This document shows, one piece after another, positions 12,757 through 26,400 of a DNA stretch of 64,000 nucleotides (positions are counted from its first letter, which is position 1; every line of letters starts with the position of its first letter). Source of the DNA: Calcarisporiella thermophila CBS 279.70 (Eukaryota; Calcarisporiellomycota); contig NW_027192223.1 in NCBI RefSeq assembly GCF_041956535.1, positions 157,952-221,951 on the forward strand, read 5' to 3'. The notes under the pieces were generated by a model, which was given only the letters and a program-made list of their open reading frames with translations, did not search any database and was not told the DNA's origin. The position numbers and the translations under genes were made by a program.

Positions 12757-15331
12757 TCAAAAGGGATCCTCTTTCCAAGGATCCGTATCCGGTATCTCAT
12801 CTGCATACCCTATAGGCCCACGAACCCTTTCTTTTTCTCTATTTTCCGACCATCCGGCTTCGTCCTCCAATCCACCGGCGCTACTGTGTGACGTCACGAT
12901 TCGATCGGAGAAGAAAGTCTGGCGGAAGCTATTGGGTGGCAACTTGGAAGGCCAATCGGCCTCATGCGACAACTTCCAGCTGTGGGGGGGAATGGAGGTG
13001 GAGGGAATGGAGGTGGAGGGAATGGAGGCGGACGGAGCACCCGACCAGAATTCGCCGGTACCTACTGTGGATGTAGCCAGTGCTGTAGTGGAGATCGAGT
13101 TGGGGGGAGGAGGAGGGACTATAAAGCTCTGTGGAGATAGCTTCTCCGCCTCCTCCTCATCCCCGCGAGGCTCCACCATGTTGTGAGAGCGATCAGAAGC
13201 AAACAAATGAGGCAATTGGCTCGAGGTGGCCTCCGTTAAATTAGGCTTGGCTGTTAAATTATCCTGAGCATGGAGAACTTTCAGTTCTCCCCTCGGTCCA
13301 TTCCGCGTCACGAGGTCCACGCATCCTTCACGAAACGGTGGGTGTTGTGTCCTATGCTCTTCTGCCATCAGTGGCCCCTCTTCTTCTTCAGGTTCCTCGT
13401 CTCCTCGTAAAGCTGAGGTCAGCGCTTTTCCAAGCCACAGCGGTGAGTGTTTACCCTTCCACAGAGTTGAATATTTTGGACCGTGAATATTAAGCCTTCT
13501 CCTTGTCGGCGTTTGTAGCAGAGGTTGGCGGGATGGGTGTCGAGGAGGAGAACAGGGAACCACTGGGAAATTGTAGTCACCAAATACCATCTCTCGACTA
13601 AGAGCGTAGTATTCCTCGATGTCGTCTTCCGGATCCACATCTGGGAATCGCACGCTCTCATCCTCCCATCCAAACGATGGTGAATGGGGCTCATCGGCCC
13701 GGTACTGCGACGTTATCGATAACCCGCCTCGCTTGCCAGGACGATTATAGTATCGTGATGGTGGCCCTACTGGTTCGATCCAGTGTTTTGAAGCGCCCCC
13801 ATCAGTGTAGCGTAACCCCGCTCTGATGCGACTAGTGCGACTGACTCCTTCGGAAGGTAAACCTTCCGCTGGCTCAAAGGTGCGGTAGTTGAAGCGAGAT
13901 CCTCGCCATGTATCGAGGGTATCTTGTATAATATCTTTGACGCCGAGAGCATCTCGGAAAGCAAAATAAACTGGCATACGTGACGCTTCCATGCCTATGT
14001 CAATATAATCTTGGTAGGAGAATGCATAGCTATAAAGAGCGTGAAAAAATCATTAGCTTGGAACAAACATGGGTTGGGTTCCTCAAAGCTTTTCGACGAA
14101 GGCTTACGAATGGGCAATTGCAGCGGCTACCATCTCAAGACAAATTAAGAAATCTTGCACAGCTACGGCCATATTATCAGCAGTGTATTTCCCGGCTGCA
14201 CAAAAAAAATATTGGTATATGTTAATAGTCGTACAATAGTCAAAAGTGTAGTGATACATACTGCTGCGAATAAGGCCAATGGCAACAAGCAGAGATATAA
14301 GAACCCCCTGCCAGAAAGAAAAGAAAACGACAGATTTCACGCAAAGAAACTTGGAGAGGGGCCTAACACAAATAAAAATTATAAAAATAGACGAGTTAAT
14401 GAAATCAGAATTCCCTATTTATTCAATATATAATACATTACCTAAATGGTGCTAGATCCTCTTTTGTCGCAAGAAAGAATACCATCAGACAGTACAGGCT
14501 CAGGCAGACGCTCAAATTATAGAAGAAACTTATCCAGAAATATCCACTGGTCCAGCTTATATAGCCTTCATTGTAAAGGCCAAATATTTTCAAAACCATC
14601 GTCGCTAACGTGAGGATCAGTTTTACATAGATGAATTGCAAGATTCCACGTTTGACGAACAGAAAGCTGTACGGGTCACCAACATATATCTCTTTACGCC
14701 ACCAGTTGACAGGAAAGAGGTGCTGCGTAGGGGGTCTTGAGTGAAGCATGATAAGAAGAGCGCGTTCTCCACCTAGCAGGTATACGAGGAGGTTGAAGAA
14801 GCAATATATTACAAATGCCTGTTTAAATTCAATTTCAGTTAGACACGCACAGAATTCTACCTAAAGTTCTGTGAATTAAATTAGTAAAAATCGCATTACC
14901 TCATACATATCTCTTATAGCATCCATATAAAATGACGCGTTTGTGGACACTAAACTTATCCATGATGATAATGCATATATTGGAACCCTAAAATTAGCGA
15001 AATTAGAGATAATAGAATGGGCGATTGGAGAAGGATTGTTTTAGTCAAAATAAAAGCTTTTTATGAAAAAGATGCCTACATCCATAGAATTCTTACGGTG
15101 AAGCGTTGCAACATCTACATTTGAATAATCCAATGATATGTAGATTAGCAAAATGGATTTCTTTTAGTCATTAAAAGAATTGCCTACAGGCTTCCGATAA
15201 TTCTTTAGATGCATCCAAATGGTATGGAGGGAAATCAAGCTAGCAATGGTGGCGAAGAGACCCGCAAATCCGACCGCAACAGACCCAAGCTTAGAGCCCG
15301 CACCACCTGCGGTATCAAGGGGCAGATCCAT
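12757..15331 (-). CDS. TMEM184/DUF300 (organic solute transporter Ost-alpha-like) membrane protein
   Basis: Seven exons: 15331-15188, 15114-15080, 14987-14900, 14818-14442, 14362-14262, 14195-14108, 14029-12757 (701 aa, all joins in frame). The first ~300 residues carry about seven hydrophobic helices and the marks of the DUF300/TMEM184 family: QRFTVRILWMVPIYALSSW, YMDAIRDMYEAFVIYCFFN, GGERALLIML, FLCVKSVVFFSFWQGVLIS, NMAVAVQDFLICLEM and AHSYAFSYQDY. Fungal members are vacuolar or endosomal; the transported substrate is unknown. The last ~400 residues are hydrophilic and probably cytosolic, with acidic patches and a short repeat (SIPSTSIPSTSIPP) encoded near 12985-13025. The repeat is visible as GGAATGGAGGTGGA units on the plus strand. 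The start Met at 15331 gives the usual short lumenal N-terminus. Confidence 0.9.
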
Positions 15332-15663
15332 GTATGACGATTTGCAGGATGCAATTTCGATGTAGACGGAGGGAGGAAGAGTAAAGCTGAAAGGAAAGTC
15401 TGGATATTTTCATCATAGATAATTTAATCTCAAATGGACAGAGCTGCGCCTTCTGGAAGTTCCAAGATAGATCATTAACCTGTCTCGATTTTGGCATGCA
15501 ACCCTATCGAGGCTGGTAAACAGCCTCGCAACAACCCGTATTGCTCTATAAGTGTCTGAATATTTTCCGCCGAATTATCAACAGAAAATGGGATAAAATA
15601 AAAATAGTATAACCATCAGTTTATTTTAAAATAGATATAGATAAAAGGAAGACAATAAAAAAT
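15332..15663. other. Short intergenic region
   Basis: Promoter of the TMEM184-like gene plus the 3' flank of POL5. AT-rich near 15590-15660, consistent with a polyadenylation region. Nothing else recognised. Confidence 0.4.
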
Positions 15664-18600
15664 TTAGGCCTTTGTTTTCTTCTTGGACTTTTTAGAATTC
15701 TTTTCCTCAGAAGTATTCTTATCGGAACGCTTTCTTTTCTTCTCCTTCCCATTCTCACCAGCAACGCTGCCGTTCTCCTTTTTGCTCTTTCCTTCCTTTT
15801 TCTCCTCCTCTTGCGATTTTGAAACAGGAGCACTTAACCGCACTCCTATGCCCAATCCATCCAACATCTGCTGGCACAACGACCTAATAGCTGGTGATGC
15901 GCTAAACCTTGCATCCTTCACAATGAGCTCTAAAATGCCCACAAGGCGCTCAACTTCCCAGGTGCTCTTGATTTTGTCCGTGGACACCAGAACCTTGCGT
16001 GTGAACCGCGTTGCAGTACCCGCGAACTTGAGGATATCCTTAAGGCGCTGTGTGTTGAGTTTGTCATCCTCGTTATGAGAGGCAATGAACGCTAAAGTCT
16101 CTAGCATTGCGTCTCGAACGCCGGTCAAAATACTATCCATGGATTTCATTTTCTTAACTTCCCCGCCACCCTGCTGTTGCTGTTGGCGTGTAACAAGGTG
16201 CTCGAGCAGTGATCGTGAAATGTGGAACGCTTGGACTTGACGGTAAGCTTTCACTGCTCCATTCGGCTTAGCATAGGTGAACAGTAAGTCAAGTAAGGGG
16301 GTGGCTGTTTGCGGATATCTTGAAACAAAATCAAGGAAGAATGCAGGCTGTAATCGACTCTGGTGCTTCGTCATGAAGTCCGTCAGCGACTCCTTATAAA
16401 TATCGATTACTCGCGTGCGAGCTTCTTGAATCCTCTTGGCCTCAGAACGCGACAACCCCTCCACCTGGTCGTCTGAATCATGACCAAAGAGTAAGACTTT
16501 GACTACCCACAAGCTCAATTGACTACATTGGGAGACAACCGCGGAGTTAGCGCCTCGCCGTGCGATTTGATGAAGCTGTTGCAACAAATCAAACAAAGAT
16601 GCCTCATCATATTGACGAGGGTATTCTTTGGCTTTTGCAAGCTTGTTTAGTATAGCATTGGCTTTGTTGGCGGCCTGTTGCTGTTCGCCGGCTGTGGATC
16701 GCGCCACGGCAAACAAGGGGAGAATCAAGTCAAAGACGAGGGGATTGGCGGATTGTTTTTTGACGAAAATATCGAGCAGATCTAAGACCTTATTCTTGAA
16801 ATGGACCATGGATTGGACAGCATCTACACGGGGCAAGATTTAGGATTAATGGGGAAAAAAAAATCAGAGGTAAAACAAAATATTAAGGCTCACCTCGTTT
16901 CTGCGACTTTTCCAATTTCTTCTGTTTAAATATCTCTGCCAATTTCTCATCGAAAGCCAGCATTTGATCATCGTTGAGTAGCTCTTCCTCCTCATTGTCC
17001 TCTTTTTCTTTCGCGCTGGCAGCTTCCGCTTCAATTTCGAGCGCTTCAGCAACCTTTCGACGGAGCTCCTCATCAACTTCTTCATCTTCTTCCTCATCTT
17101 CGCTTTCGCTTTCACTCTCCTCCTGCTCTTCATCCTCATCGAGTTCCATCATTTCGCTTAAATTCTCAGATTCAAAGAGTTCATCCTCCTCGTTCTTATT
17201 CTTAATTTCCACCACCTAAAAAGGATCAAGATAAAGATGGGTTAAAATATACTATACAGCTACAAATAGAAAAAATCACCTACCGAAACTAAAAGATCCA
17301 GAGCTGTTTTCGTGATTTGCTCACAGAACACAGTGAAAACTTGCTCTGCTAAGTTACGCAGGAGAACAGATGGCTTCGACAAAAAGCTGAGCAAAATGTC
17401 AACCAAGACTTCGATAGGCTCTGGCTCCTCTTCCATTTCCTCATCCTTGGCTATAATTAATAGGATTAATCACATTAGCTTCTACCGCCTATTTCTTCAC
17501 TCAACGAACTTTTTATACCATTTTTTGCTTTCTTTTTGGGTGTTTTTGCCTTCGTCTTTTTTGATGTTTTCTCTGGGAATACCTTCGGATAACATTTCTC
17601 TAATTCTAACAGAACTCCTGTTGCCTCATCCTCCGCCGTCCATACTTGAAGTAGGACATGAACTAATAAAAGTTCGAATCCGCGGTGCTTTGAATCAGTA
17701 ACCTCCTCATCCTGGGCTCTTTTGCGAATCTTTTCAAGCATAAAAATGGCATTCTGGCGTGTCTCTGTTGCGTCATCGGATAGTTCCACTGTACATTCAA
17801 GCCCTTTCATCCCGCTGAGAGATTCGATCTTCCGGAGAGCAGCGTATGCCCAGAATTCCCCGTCATTCATTGTACCGTTCAACATTCGGCTCAATGGGCC
17901 TGCGCGTTGTTTAGACAAGGGGGGCATTGTCGATAACTCGCCCAATAATCCATAAAATCTCTCGCGGCACACATGTCGAGTCGCAGCTGTTAACTCTGGA
18001 TTAGGCTTTGTAAACTGCTTCGTGGCGGGGGCGGATGATATTTGGAAGAATGCGTGAACAGTAACAAACTCTAGAATAGTGGAAATCCAGGTTTCGTCCT
18101 TTGGAACACGTGGGTTTCTCACCAGAGCAAACATTTGATCGATAGCCCATTGTCGGTGAAGTTCAATCTTGCGCTGGCGACTTTCATTACTTTCCTCGCT
18201 ATATAAAATATATTTTTAGTGTTTAGTAGTTTTATCCATCGACAACTGACATCGTACCTATCGTCCGAGACTTGTTGTGTGAACACGTTCATTAAATATT
18301 TCAAATAGCTCATTACACCCTCCACATCCATGCTCGCTACGATAGTCTCCACTGTCTTTGTTTTGGTGATGCGATCAAAGTTTTGATTGCCGTGTTTACC
18401 GAGAAGTTGTGTCACAAGTATAAATCCGACCTGTTTGTTCTCTTCTGCGACTTTATGGATGATATTCATCTAGATAGAGACATATTAACATATAAGAATA
18501 ATCGTAACATTAGGAATCATAATTTACCGTATGCCGGGCAGCCTTATTCAAGAAGCGATCATCTGAAGACAAATTATTGATAAAGCAGCGCATAAAATTT

Positions 18601-20012
18601 GGGGTAAAGAGCAGAGGCATTTGGTCGTGTGGAAGTCGTGGAAGCAAATACTCGAATAGTTGGAATCCCCAGTATTTACGTTCATGGGACGCATTCGTAT
18701 CAAAGAGAACATCTGTCAGATATAAATAAAGCAATGAGATAAAGTACTAAAAAATTATGTTAATAGCTTACCATCAACGGCAGCTCTCCAAAAGTCCTGT
18801 AGAGAGACTCGTGGCTCCTTAACCTCCAACTTGTTTTTCTTTTTTTGCTCGTCATTTTTGGGCTGGTTAGCCTCCAATATTACAGAAATCACTCGATGCC
18901 AAGCCGAGTGAATTTGTGGCTTCCAAGTCGACGCTACTGGTACATTTTCAGTTGGGGAAGCTTTAAGTACCCGAGCAAGAGAGTTCAAATTGGAAGGATG
19001 AAGGATATCTCCGTGTTTCCAGTTTTGAAGGCATGAATTCCAGTCAATATCCTAAATTCGTCATTAAAATCGCTGTTATGGATTTTTACATCATATTTCG
19101 AATCTCGTTAGACAAGCTACCTTGTAATTTTCTTTTAGAGCCATAGCAACATAGAGTTGATCAGGAGTCTGTACCCCCTTAAGAACCCTCTCAGTCATAA
19201 ATTGTGTAATTTCTTCACCATAGGAAGATTTTTTGAACTGGTTATAGGAAGAGAAAAAAATTAACATATATGTGATAAGTTAGCCATCACAAAAATATTA
19301 ATCGCTTACATGAGGGATTGCAGAGGCGATCACATGATAGCAGGTTTCAGAAAGATAAGACTTGGATTCGGCGCACTCTAATAGACCTTCCACCAAGCAT
19401 TTTGCATCCTCTAGACTTGTGCTAGGTCTTTCTAGTAAACCTGCTTCTACTATACTCATGAATCCGAATATTCGCCCGAAAAGCATATCACGTTCTTCCT
19501 ATAATAGTAAGCCTATTATACAAATGTTTGCAAAGAGAATGTGGTGAATTGCTTATTACATCTCCCTTCATTCCGCCAGAGATTGCGGTGTACTTATACA
19601 GCATATCCAATACGAGTTTAGCTGTCATGAAATCCAGTTGTAGCAACAACTATGTGGAACAGTTAGGTTAGTTTGAAATTATCCTAGAATTAATAGAGCA
19701 TTTAAAACATTAAGCGAAATGAAGGTTCACCTCTGTCAGGGCTAGCGAAAAACCTTGACGAGCACCCAAACGCGAGCTCGGCAGCCCGCGGATAAGACGT
19801 TTTACGGCATAGGACACATCGGTAGCACATAACTCATCCAGCTTTTTTTCCGATAATGTCTCTTTAAGCAGTTCATTATATCGAGCCCCAAGCTCTGCAA
19901 GATGCGCCTTCTGAAATGTGGTTAAGGAACGGATGAGGGATTGGGCAGCCTTTTCTCGTACTTCTTTATTGACCGACGCCAAGTCCCAGAAGAGGGAGAG
20001 GGTCGTAGACAT
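15664..20012 (-). CDS. POL5: POL5/MYBBP1A-type nucleolar protein (DNA polymerase phi family)
   Basis: Nucleolar protein needed for rDNA transcription and pre-rRNA processing; despite its name the family has no real polymerase activity. Eleven exons: 20012-19731, 19649-19560, 19498-19310, 19237-19121, 19051-18772, 18712-18528, 18469-18258, 18198-17519, 17450-17284, 17215-16894, 16823-15664 (1227 aa, frame kept throughout). The N-terminus has the family pattern: FWDLASVNKEVREKAAQSLI, RLIRGLPSSRLGARQGFSLA and EERDMLFGRIFGF. An alpha-helical repeat region follows (LFTPNFMRCFINNLSS, FWAYAALRKIESL). The Glu/Asp-rich tract encoded about 17190-17000 and the Lys-rich C-terminus (KKRKRSDKN, NSKKSKKKTKA) are typical of family members. 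Shares a 318-bp upstream region with GLN4. Confidence 0.93.
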
Positions 20013-20330
20013 GGTTGAATGATACGTGAATGATACCCACTAATTGATTAAAATTTACTATGGGAATCAGATTCCCCGAGTTTTGATACGTCTACCGTTA
20101 GATGAATGGTGAGATATGTGGAAAAACTAACTGTGCTTCTTGAAAAATTTTTAGGTATTAGAAGTAAACAAAGAGTCACAGTAGGCAGTCACTCACCTTT
20201 CCCTGAATTCAAGTTTCAGAACAATATTTGGATGATTTATTTTGACGGATTTTGTTTGCATTTTTGTTATTTAATAGCGGAAACGCGAACAAGTCGTAAA
20301 ACTTATACAATTGATCTTTCATACAACCAA
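20013..20330. promoter_or_regulatory. Shared divergent promoter POL5 / GLN4
   Basis: 318 bp between the two start codons. Contains TGAAAAATTTTT at 20141-20152, which closely resembles the RRPE element of yeast ribosome-biogenesis promoters (consensus around TGAAAAATTTTC). That fits POL5 and a tRNA synthetase, but it is a single AT-rich match in one sequence. Confidence 0.4.
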
Positions 20331-22986
20331 ATGGACGATCTTGTTGAGCTTTTCCAAAAAGTAGGTCTCTCTGAGCAGAAAGCGAAGGAGACTGCTAAAA
20401 ACAAGAAGCTTGCTCCGAATCTAAGAGATGCAATTGCAGAGGCAGGATTTACTGAAACCGGATGTGATAAACCAAAAGGGGTGCTATTATATACACTTGC
20501 TTCCACAATTACCAAGGAAGCACTTCCACACCTTGCATATATCGCACGTGCGATCCGAGATGACCGCTTGCAGACTGCTGATCAAGTATCTGGTAATCGT
20601 TTTTCTTGCCATTCGCAACACCAATTTATTATCTATGCTAATCACATCCTATCTCTACTAAAGCCGCTATTAAATTTGCTGCCCAATCCGGTCCTACAAT
20701 CGAAGATGGAAGTTTCGATGAGGCATGTGGTGTCGGAGTTGTAGTATCGCCTGAAGATATCAAACGCGAGATAGCTGCCTTTGTAGAAGCAAACCGCGAA
20801 ACCATTGTTCGTGACCGCTATCGAGTTCAGATGCCACTATTAGGTAAATTGCGTTCAGTCCCTGGATTAAAGTGGGCACCACAGGCCGATGTCCGTGAGG
20901 AGTGGGAAAAGCAATTTTTGGTTATAGTTGGTCCAAAAGACGAACGTGATGCTCCCCAAAAGGTAAATGAAATATTTTCCGAAATTAATTCAATGCAATT
21001 AACACAATCATGAATTCTCTACCGTTATCACTTTAGAAAAAGACCGAAGCAAAACCAAAGAAAGAAGCGGCCCCAGTTAATGAAGAGGAGCCTAATCTGG
21101 CAAACCTTTTCTTCGAGGGCGAGCTTGCCCGTATGCATAAGCCAGGAGAGAACAAACAGATCAAAGCATCACTAATGGAAGAGCATCTAAAAGCAACCGG
21201 TGGTAAGGTTATGACCCGATTCCCACCTGAACCCAATGGTTTTCTTCATATTGGCCACGCTAAGTCAATCAATATCAATTTCGGATATGCCAGGTAATTC
21301 AAATTTCCTACAATTCTCTATGAACTCAATCTAATTCCTATTTCTCTTAGAGCTCATAATGGTCTTTGCTATCTACGTTATGATGACACAAATCCAGAGG
21401 CAGAAGAAGAGCGCTACTTCACTTCTATTCTGGAAACTGTTAGATGGCTAGGATTTGAACCTTTTAAAATTACCTATTCGAGTGACTACTTCCAGAAATT
21501 GTACGAGCTGGCCGTTGATTTAATCAGACGGGACAAAGCCTACATTTGCCACTGTACACCAGAAGAAATTCATGCAAATCGCGGAGGCGAAGAGCGTGGC
21601 CCACGTCGTGCTTGTGTACACCGCACTCGTCCAATCTCGGAGTCCCTTGCTGAATTTGAGAAGATGAAGGAGGGTCGATATAAGGAAGGAGAGGCTGTTC
21701 TCCGAATGAAGATGAACCTTGAAGATGGCAACCCTCAGATGTGGGATCTAATTGCATATCGTGTCAAATTTGCTCCTCATCATCGCACTGGTTCGGACTG
21801 GTGCATTTATCCAACCTACGACTACACTCACTGCTTGTGCGACTCTTTTGAGAATATTACGCATTCTCTGTGTACCCTTGAATTCCGTCAGAGCCGTGAA
21901 TCATACTACTGGTTGTGTGATGCACTTGAAGTCTACAAACCAGTTCAGTGGGAGTTTGGACGCTTAAATGTTACAAATACGGTGCTAAGCAAGAGAAAAG
22001 TTTTGAAATTGGTCAATGAAGGCTACGTAGACGGGTGGGATGATCCACGTCTCTTCACACTTGAGGCATTACGACGTCGTGGAGTTCCTCCGGAAGCAAT
22101 TAATCAGTTCGTGCTAGAGCTTGGTGTCACTACAAGCAATACCACTATAGATGTTGCTAGATTGGATTGGCACACCCGCAATTATTTGGACAAGAATGCT
22201 CCGCGTTTGATGGCAGTACTAGAGCCAATACGTATTACCCTTGAGAACCTGCCCGAGGATCATCTTGAGGAACTGACGGTGCCGAACAAGCCGCGGGATC
22301 CATCGATGGGCGAGCACAAGGTTCCCTTCACACGCAAACTATTTATCGATGCCTCTGATTTTAGAGAAGAAGACTCGGCCGACTACTACCGTCTTGCACC
22401 CGGGAAAACGGTAGGATTGCTCCATGTCCCACACCCTATCACCTGCACTCGTGTCATCAAGGATGATGCAGGCAAAATAGTAGAATTGGTATGCCGCTAT
22501 GAAATGGAAGCAACTAAGAAGCCAAAGACTTACATCCAATGGGTTGCGGATTCGCCCACTCATGGATCTCCAGTTGCACTTGACGAAGTGCGCCTGTATG
22601 AAATATTCTTCATGCATCCAAATCCTCAGGACAAATCAGCAGTTCCTAGAGGTTGGCTCTCGGACATCAATCCTAACTCGCTTCACGTGATCCGCGGTGC
22701 CATTGCTGAGGTAGGCTTGTGGGATCTGCTCAGACGGTGGTTGGATCGCACGGGCGGTATCAACCCTGAGACCTTTGCGTTCCAGATGGTACGCAATGGA
22801 TATTTCTGTCTAGACAAGGACACCGACTTGGGGTTGGACAACATTAAGAATGGAAAGCCTGTGAGCGAATCTGTCAAGAAACTTGTATTAAATCGGACAG
22901 TGACACTTAAAGAGGATGGTGGTAAAGATACAGCGAATGGAAAACCCAGGGCTGGTTTCGAAGATCCTAGAAAGAAAAAGAAATAG
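20331..22986 (+). CDS. GLN4: Glutaminyl-tRNA synthetase, cytosolic
   Basis: Charges tRNA-Gln with glutamine. Four exons: 20331-20592, 20664-20962, 21037-21293, 21351-22986 (817 aa). The N-terminal ~215 residues form the eukaryote-specific GlnRS N-domain ([38 protein letters not shown]). A Lys/Pro linker follows, then the class I catalytic core with the HIGH-type motif [31 protein letters not shown], the [17 protein letters not shown] segment and the KMSKS-type loop VLSKRKV. The beta-barrel anticodon-binding domain follows and the protein ends in a Lys-rich tail. Length and motif order are normal for the family. The start at 20331 is the first Met of the conserved N-domain; the longer in-frame ORF upstream from 20106 is rejected because it overlaps the shared promoter and looks non-coding. 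Confidence 0.96.
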
Positions 22987-23440
22987 AGGATTATTCTATT
23001 GAAACTTTCTAGCACGAAGTATCTTAATGGGTTTCAATCCATACGATTTTTTTTGTTTGTTTTTTTTTGGTTTATAAAGATGTTTCCCTTTGAACATAGT
23101 ATTTGATGGAATGTCACTTGATAATTAAAGCTTGAGTAATACTACATATCAATTTAAAAGAAAATTTATTTGCAATAGAAATCTTGCAATGTTGAATATT
23201 CATTAATCCATTGGAGGATAACACCATAATATCTCACCAATTCCCCGGCATCATCCCGATTTATCTGCCTCATATATGCACGCTTAAAATTTCAGGTGTT
23301 CGAAATGATTTAGAGGTGAAATCGAAAAATAGGTTGCCAAATCCATATATACGATTAAATAGTGTTTCGTCACGATTTCATATATACGCGTTCAAAATAG
23401 ACAATTTAATTTTCACTTTTTTATAACATTATTTGGAGGA
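22987..23440. other. Intergenic, GLN4 3' end and TFIIIC gene promoter
   Basis: AT-rich, with T-tracts after the GLN4 stop (about 23047-23070) and an AATTAAAGC stretch. Two copies of a short CATATATACG-like word occur near 23344 and 23379. No gene seen. Confidence 0.4.
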
Positions 23441-26400
23441 ATGGACCAACAAGATAAGAAGCTAAGGAAATGTCCGACTACTCCTCATGCTCTATTATGG
23501 TCTGACGCCGGTCAAGTTGCCGTAATTGCCTCGAGTAGAATTTATATTCTGGTACTTAAATAAATCTCACTCCTTTTTCGTAACCATTTGCTGAATTCTA
23601 TGTCTATTCCAGACTCCAGCTTTTCGAAGCCTGGCGCAAAAAGAATGTAAAGTTACTCAACTCCCAGAATTAAATCAAGTCGCTGGTGAGGAAGTTTCGT
23701 GTAGTGGTAATATAAAAGTTTTTTATCTCGATGATTAAATTATCATTCGAAAAATATTATCGATTACCTATTCCTCGTGATAGAATCAGAGTTGGCCCAA
23801 TATTTCTCTCCTGAGGTTTATCAATGCGCTTCATGGTCACCGCCTGCCGCATTTGATGGATTTGGGTTAGTTCTGAAAAGCATGCTATTCCATTCTTTTC
23901 ATAACACTTGATGAATTCTCTGACTTTTATCACTTTGTTAATCAGTTCTCTGCTGGCAGTTACAACTACCAAGAATCGAGCCTTTATTTACGGTCCACGT
24001 GAGCATCCCCACAATTCCACATGGAACACATTGGTAAGCAATTTTGATCTGAGGTTATCTATATCTTTGAAAACTTGGGAATTCTTATTATTTTTAACAT
24101 TTTGTCCTAGATACATGATTTTGCATCCTCGCTTAAACGAATCCCTGGACACAACTCCTCAGAATCACTTGAGTCAACTGGTATTTTTTTGAATAATTTA
24201 AATAACTAGATATAATTTAATTAATAGCCTGTTTCATGTTGGTAGCTATTGCTTGGTCGAAGCCATGCATTTTCTATCAACGAAGATCACCGATATCTAT
24301 GATTGCGCTTGGAAATAAAAATGGAGGCGTTACGTTATGGAGGTAAGCCATCACTATTCTATTTAATGGTCATTTCAGCTAATAAAATCTCTTCTACTAT
24401 AAAGCTTTTATTATAAAGCAACTTATTCTTGTGAATTTAACACTCAGGTAAATTGTGTCAAAGCACTGGCTTGGTCACCCTGGCGCCCAATTGACCAAAC
24501 CTCATGTAAGTCAATTTTATGAACTCCTTAGTAAAGAGGTATGAAAATTTTCTTTTCTTCCCTAGGTATTTCGTACCTTGCGACTGCAAATTTAGATGGT
24601 ACTGTCAACGTATGGGCTATTGTTGCAAAGCTAGAGCAAGAGCATAAAAATACAATACCTGCAGCGGGAGCGTCGATAACTCTAACTCGGAAACTGTCCA
24701 GTGCAAATGGTCGGTGTCCAACCTTGTTACAATGGCTGCCTGATACACAAGTGAGTCTAATATGTCGCCCACCCATATATTAATATAAAGTTTCATGCTG
24801 CCCTTTGCATATTTCACTTAGAGCAATGAGCCTATTTTACGTCTCGTAGTTGTTACTGGAAACCATATATTTTTATATATTTTAACACTGGAGGAAGACA
24901 AGATTTTAGCCCGGGATGTAGATGTGCGCATATATAACATTCCTCTCTCTATGCCAATATCAGGTGCTTGTAAAATATTATAGTGTAGACATAATTTCCT
25001 AATCATCCATATTTTAGCTATCTCCTGGGACCCGATTAATGAACGACTTGTATTGGTAACGCTTGACGGAAAAATGCGAATATTAACTGTGCTCCCTGAT
25101 CATCAACTGCAGGCGGATGAAACCGAATCGAGCGGAATTTCTCAACTAATTACGTCTCTATGGCAAAATATTAAAATAGAAGACGAGAACTCAGAAAATG
25201 AAGACGATGAAGGCGGCGAAGGGGCTGCAAAATACTCAGCAAATGCTATGCAACTTCGTTTTTGGGGAATAGACACATCTGAAAACGGAGCTTTCATTTC
25301 AGTCGCATACTCGTAAGTGAATTTTTTTGTCCAATTTTAATATCTTTTACTATCACTGCCGTGGAATGTACTTGCCAACTCATGTTTATTGTTTTTTGCA
25401 ACATGAAAGAGTGGCAAACGTAAAAGATATTGAATACAAATCAGACAAGCATTTCATCTTTAATGTCAGTTTCCGAGCATCGACTCAGCTCCAACTTGGA
25501 ACACAACATTGGGAAAAAATGATTAAGAGACTTCGAGATAGGGTTACACATCCAGATCTAGGTATTTTCTGAGTATTGTCATCAGCGTCTACAAATTAGA
25601 TATATGCTTATTTTATATTAATAGCTGTAAGATCATCCTCCATCAACACTCTCTGGGAAATTCTTGAACTCACTCAATCAGAGCCAGGAGCTTTCCTTCA
25701 AATTGCTGAAATGTTGCGCGAAATATATCTTGTGTCGAACTCTGCTTTTTCCGAGCCAATACTGAGTGAAAACGCTGATTTAAATGACCGGTACGCCATT
25801 TGTATACCGATGCCTGAATTCATCTAGAATCTTAGGATATTAAATATCTTAATTTTAGTTTGAAACAAGATTTAATTTTTAAGCAACAGTGGATGGATAT
25901 ATTTTATGGTGATGCAGGCATTTCTGCTATTCAGCTAATGTGCCACTTGAATACGCGGCAAAAGGTATGTAGTGTGAATTAGCATTAATTTTTTAATTCA
26001 AATGCTGAGAAATTTATGTTCTTTCTTTTAGCAAATGTCTGTCCAGGATACAGCACTACTCACAAGCAATAGTACACTTTTGACTGACGCGGCTAAACGC
26101 GATAATGAGCAACTCTTAATTCGTCATCATGTAAAGAGCATTTTGACGCTTGGGAACTGGTGTATCAAAAACGGCATCAATATCACTCATAGTAAGAGTC
26201 ACTTTATATCTATGCCTTTAGATTGTCAGAGTTTTGAAAAAAAAATTTTTTTCATTTAGGCACCGATTTCATGATATTAATTTGCGCGTGTGATTTTGCA
26301 CTGAAATACGGAGACCAAGAGGACCGTAATCTTCAGTTATTGCTCGTCTCAACTCTCGACTATTTAGATAAAATCCCATCCGACCGCAAACTGTTTCAAG

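Noticed and set aside
20106-20744. Longer GlnRS N-terminus from an upstream Met
   Set aside because: The extra 75 codons lie in the shared promoter, do not resemble GlnRS, and the ORF ignores the intron at 20593-20663; the conserved start is 20331.
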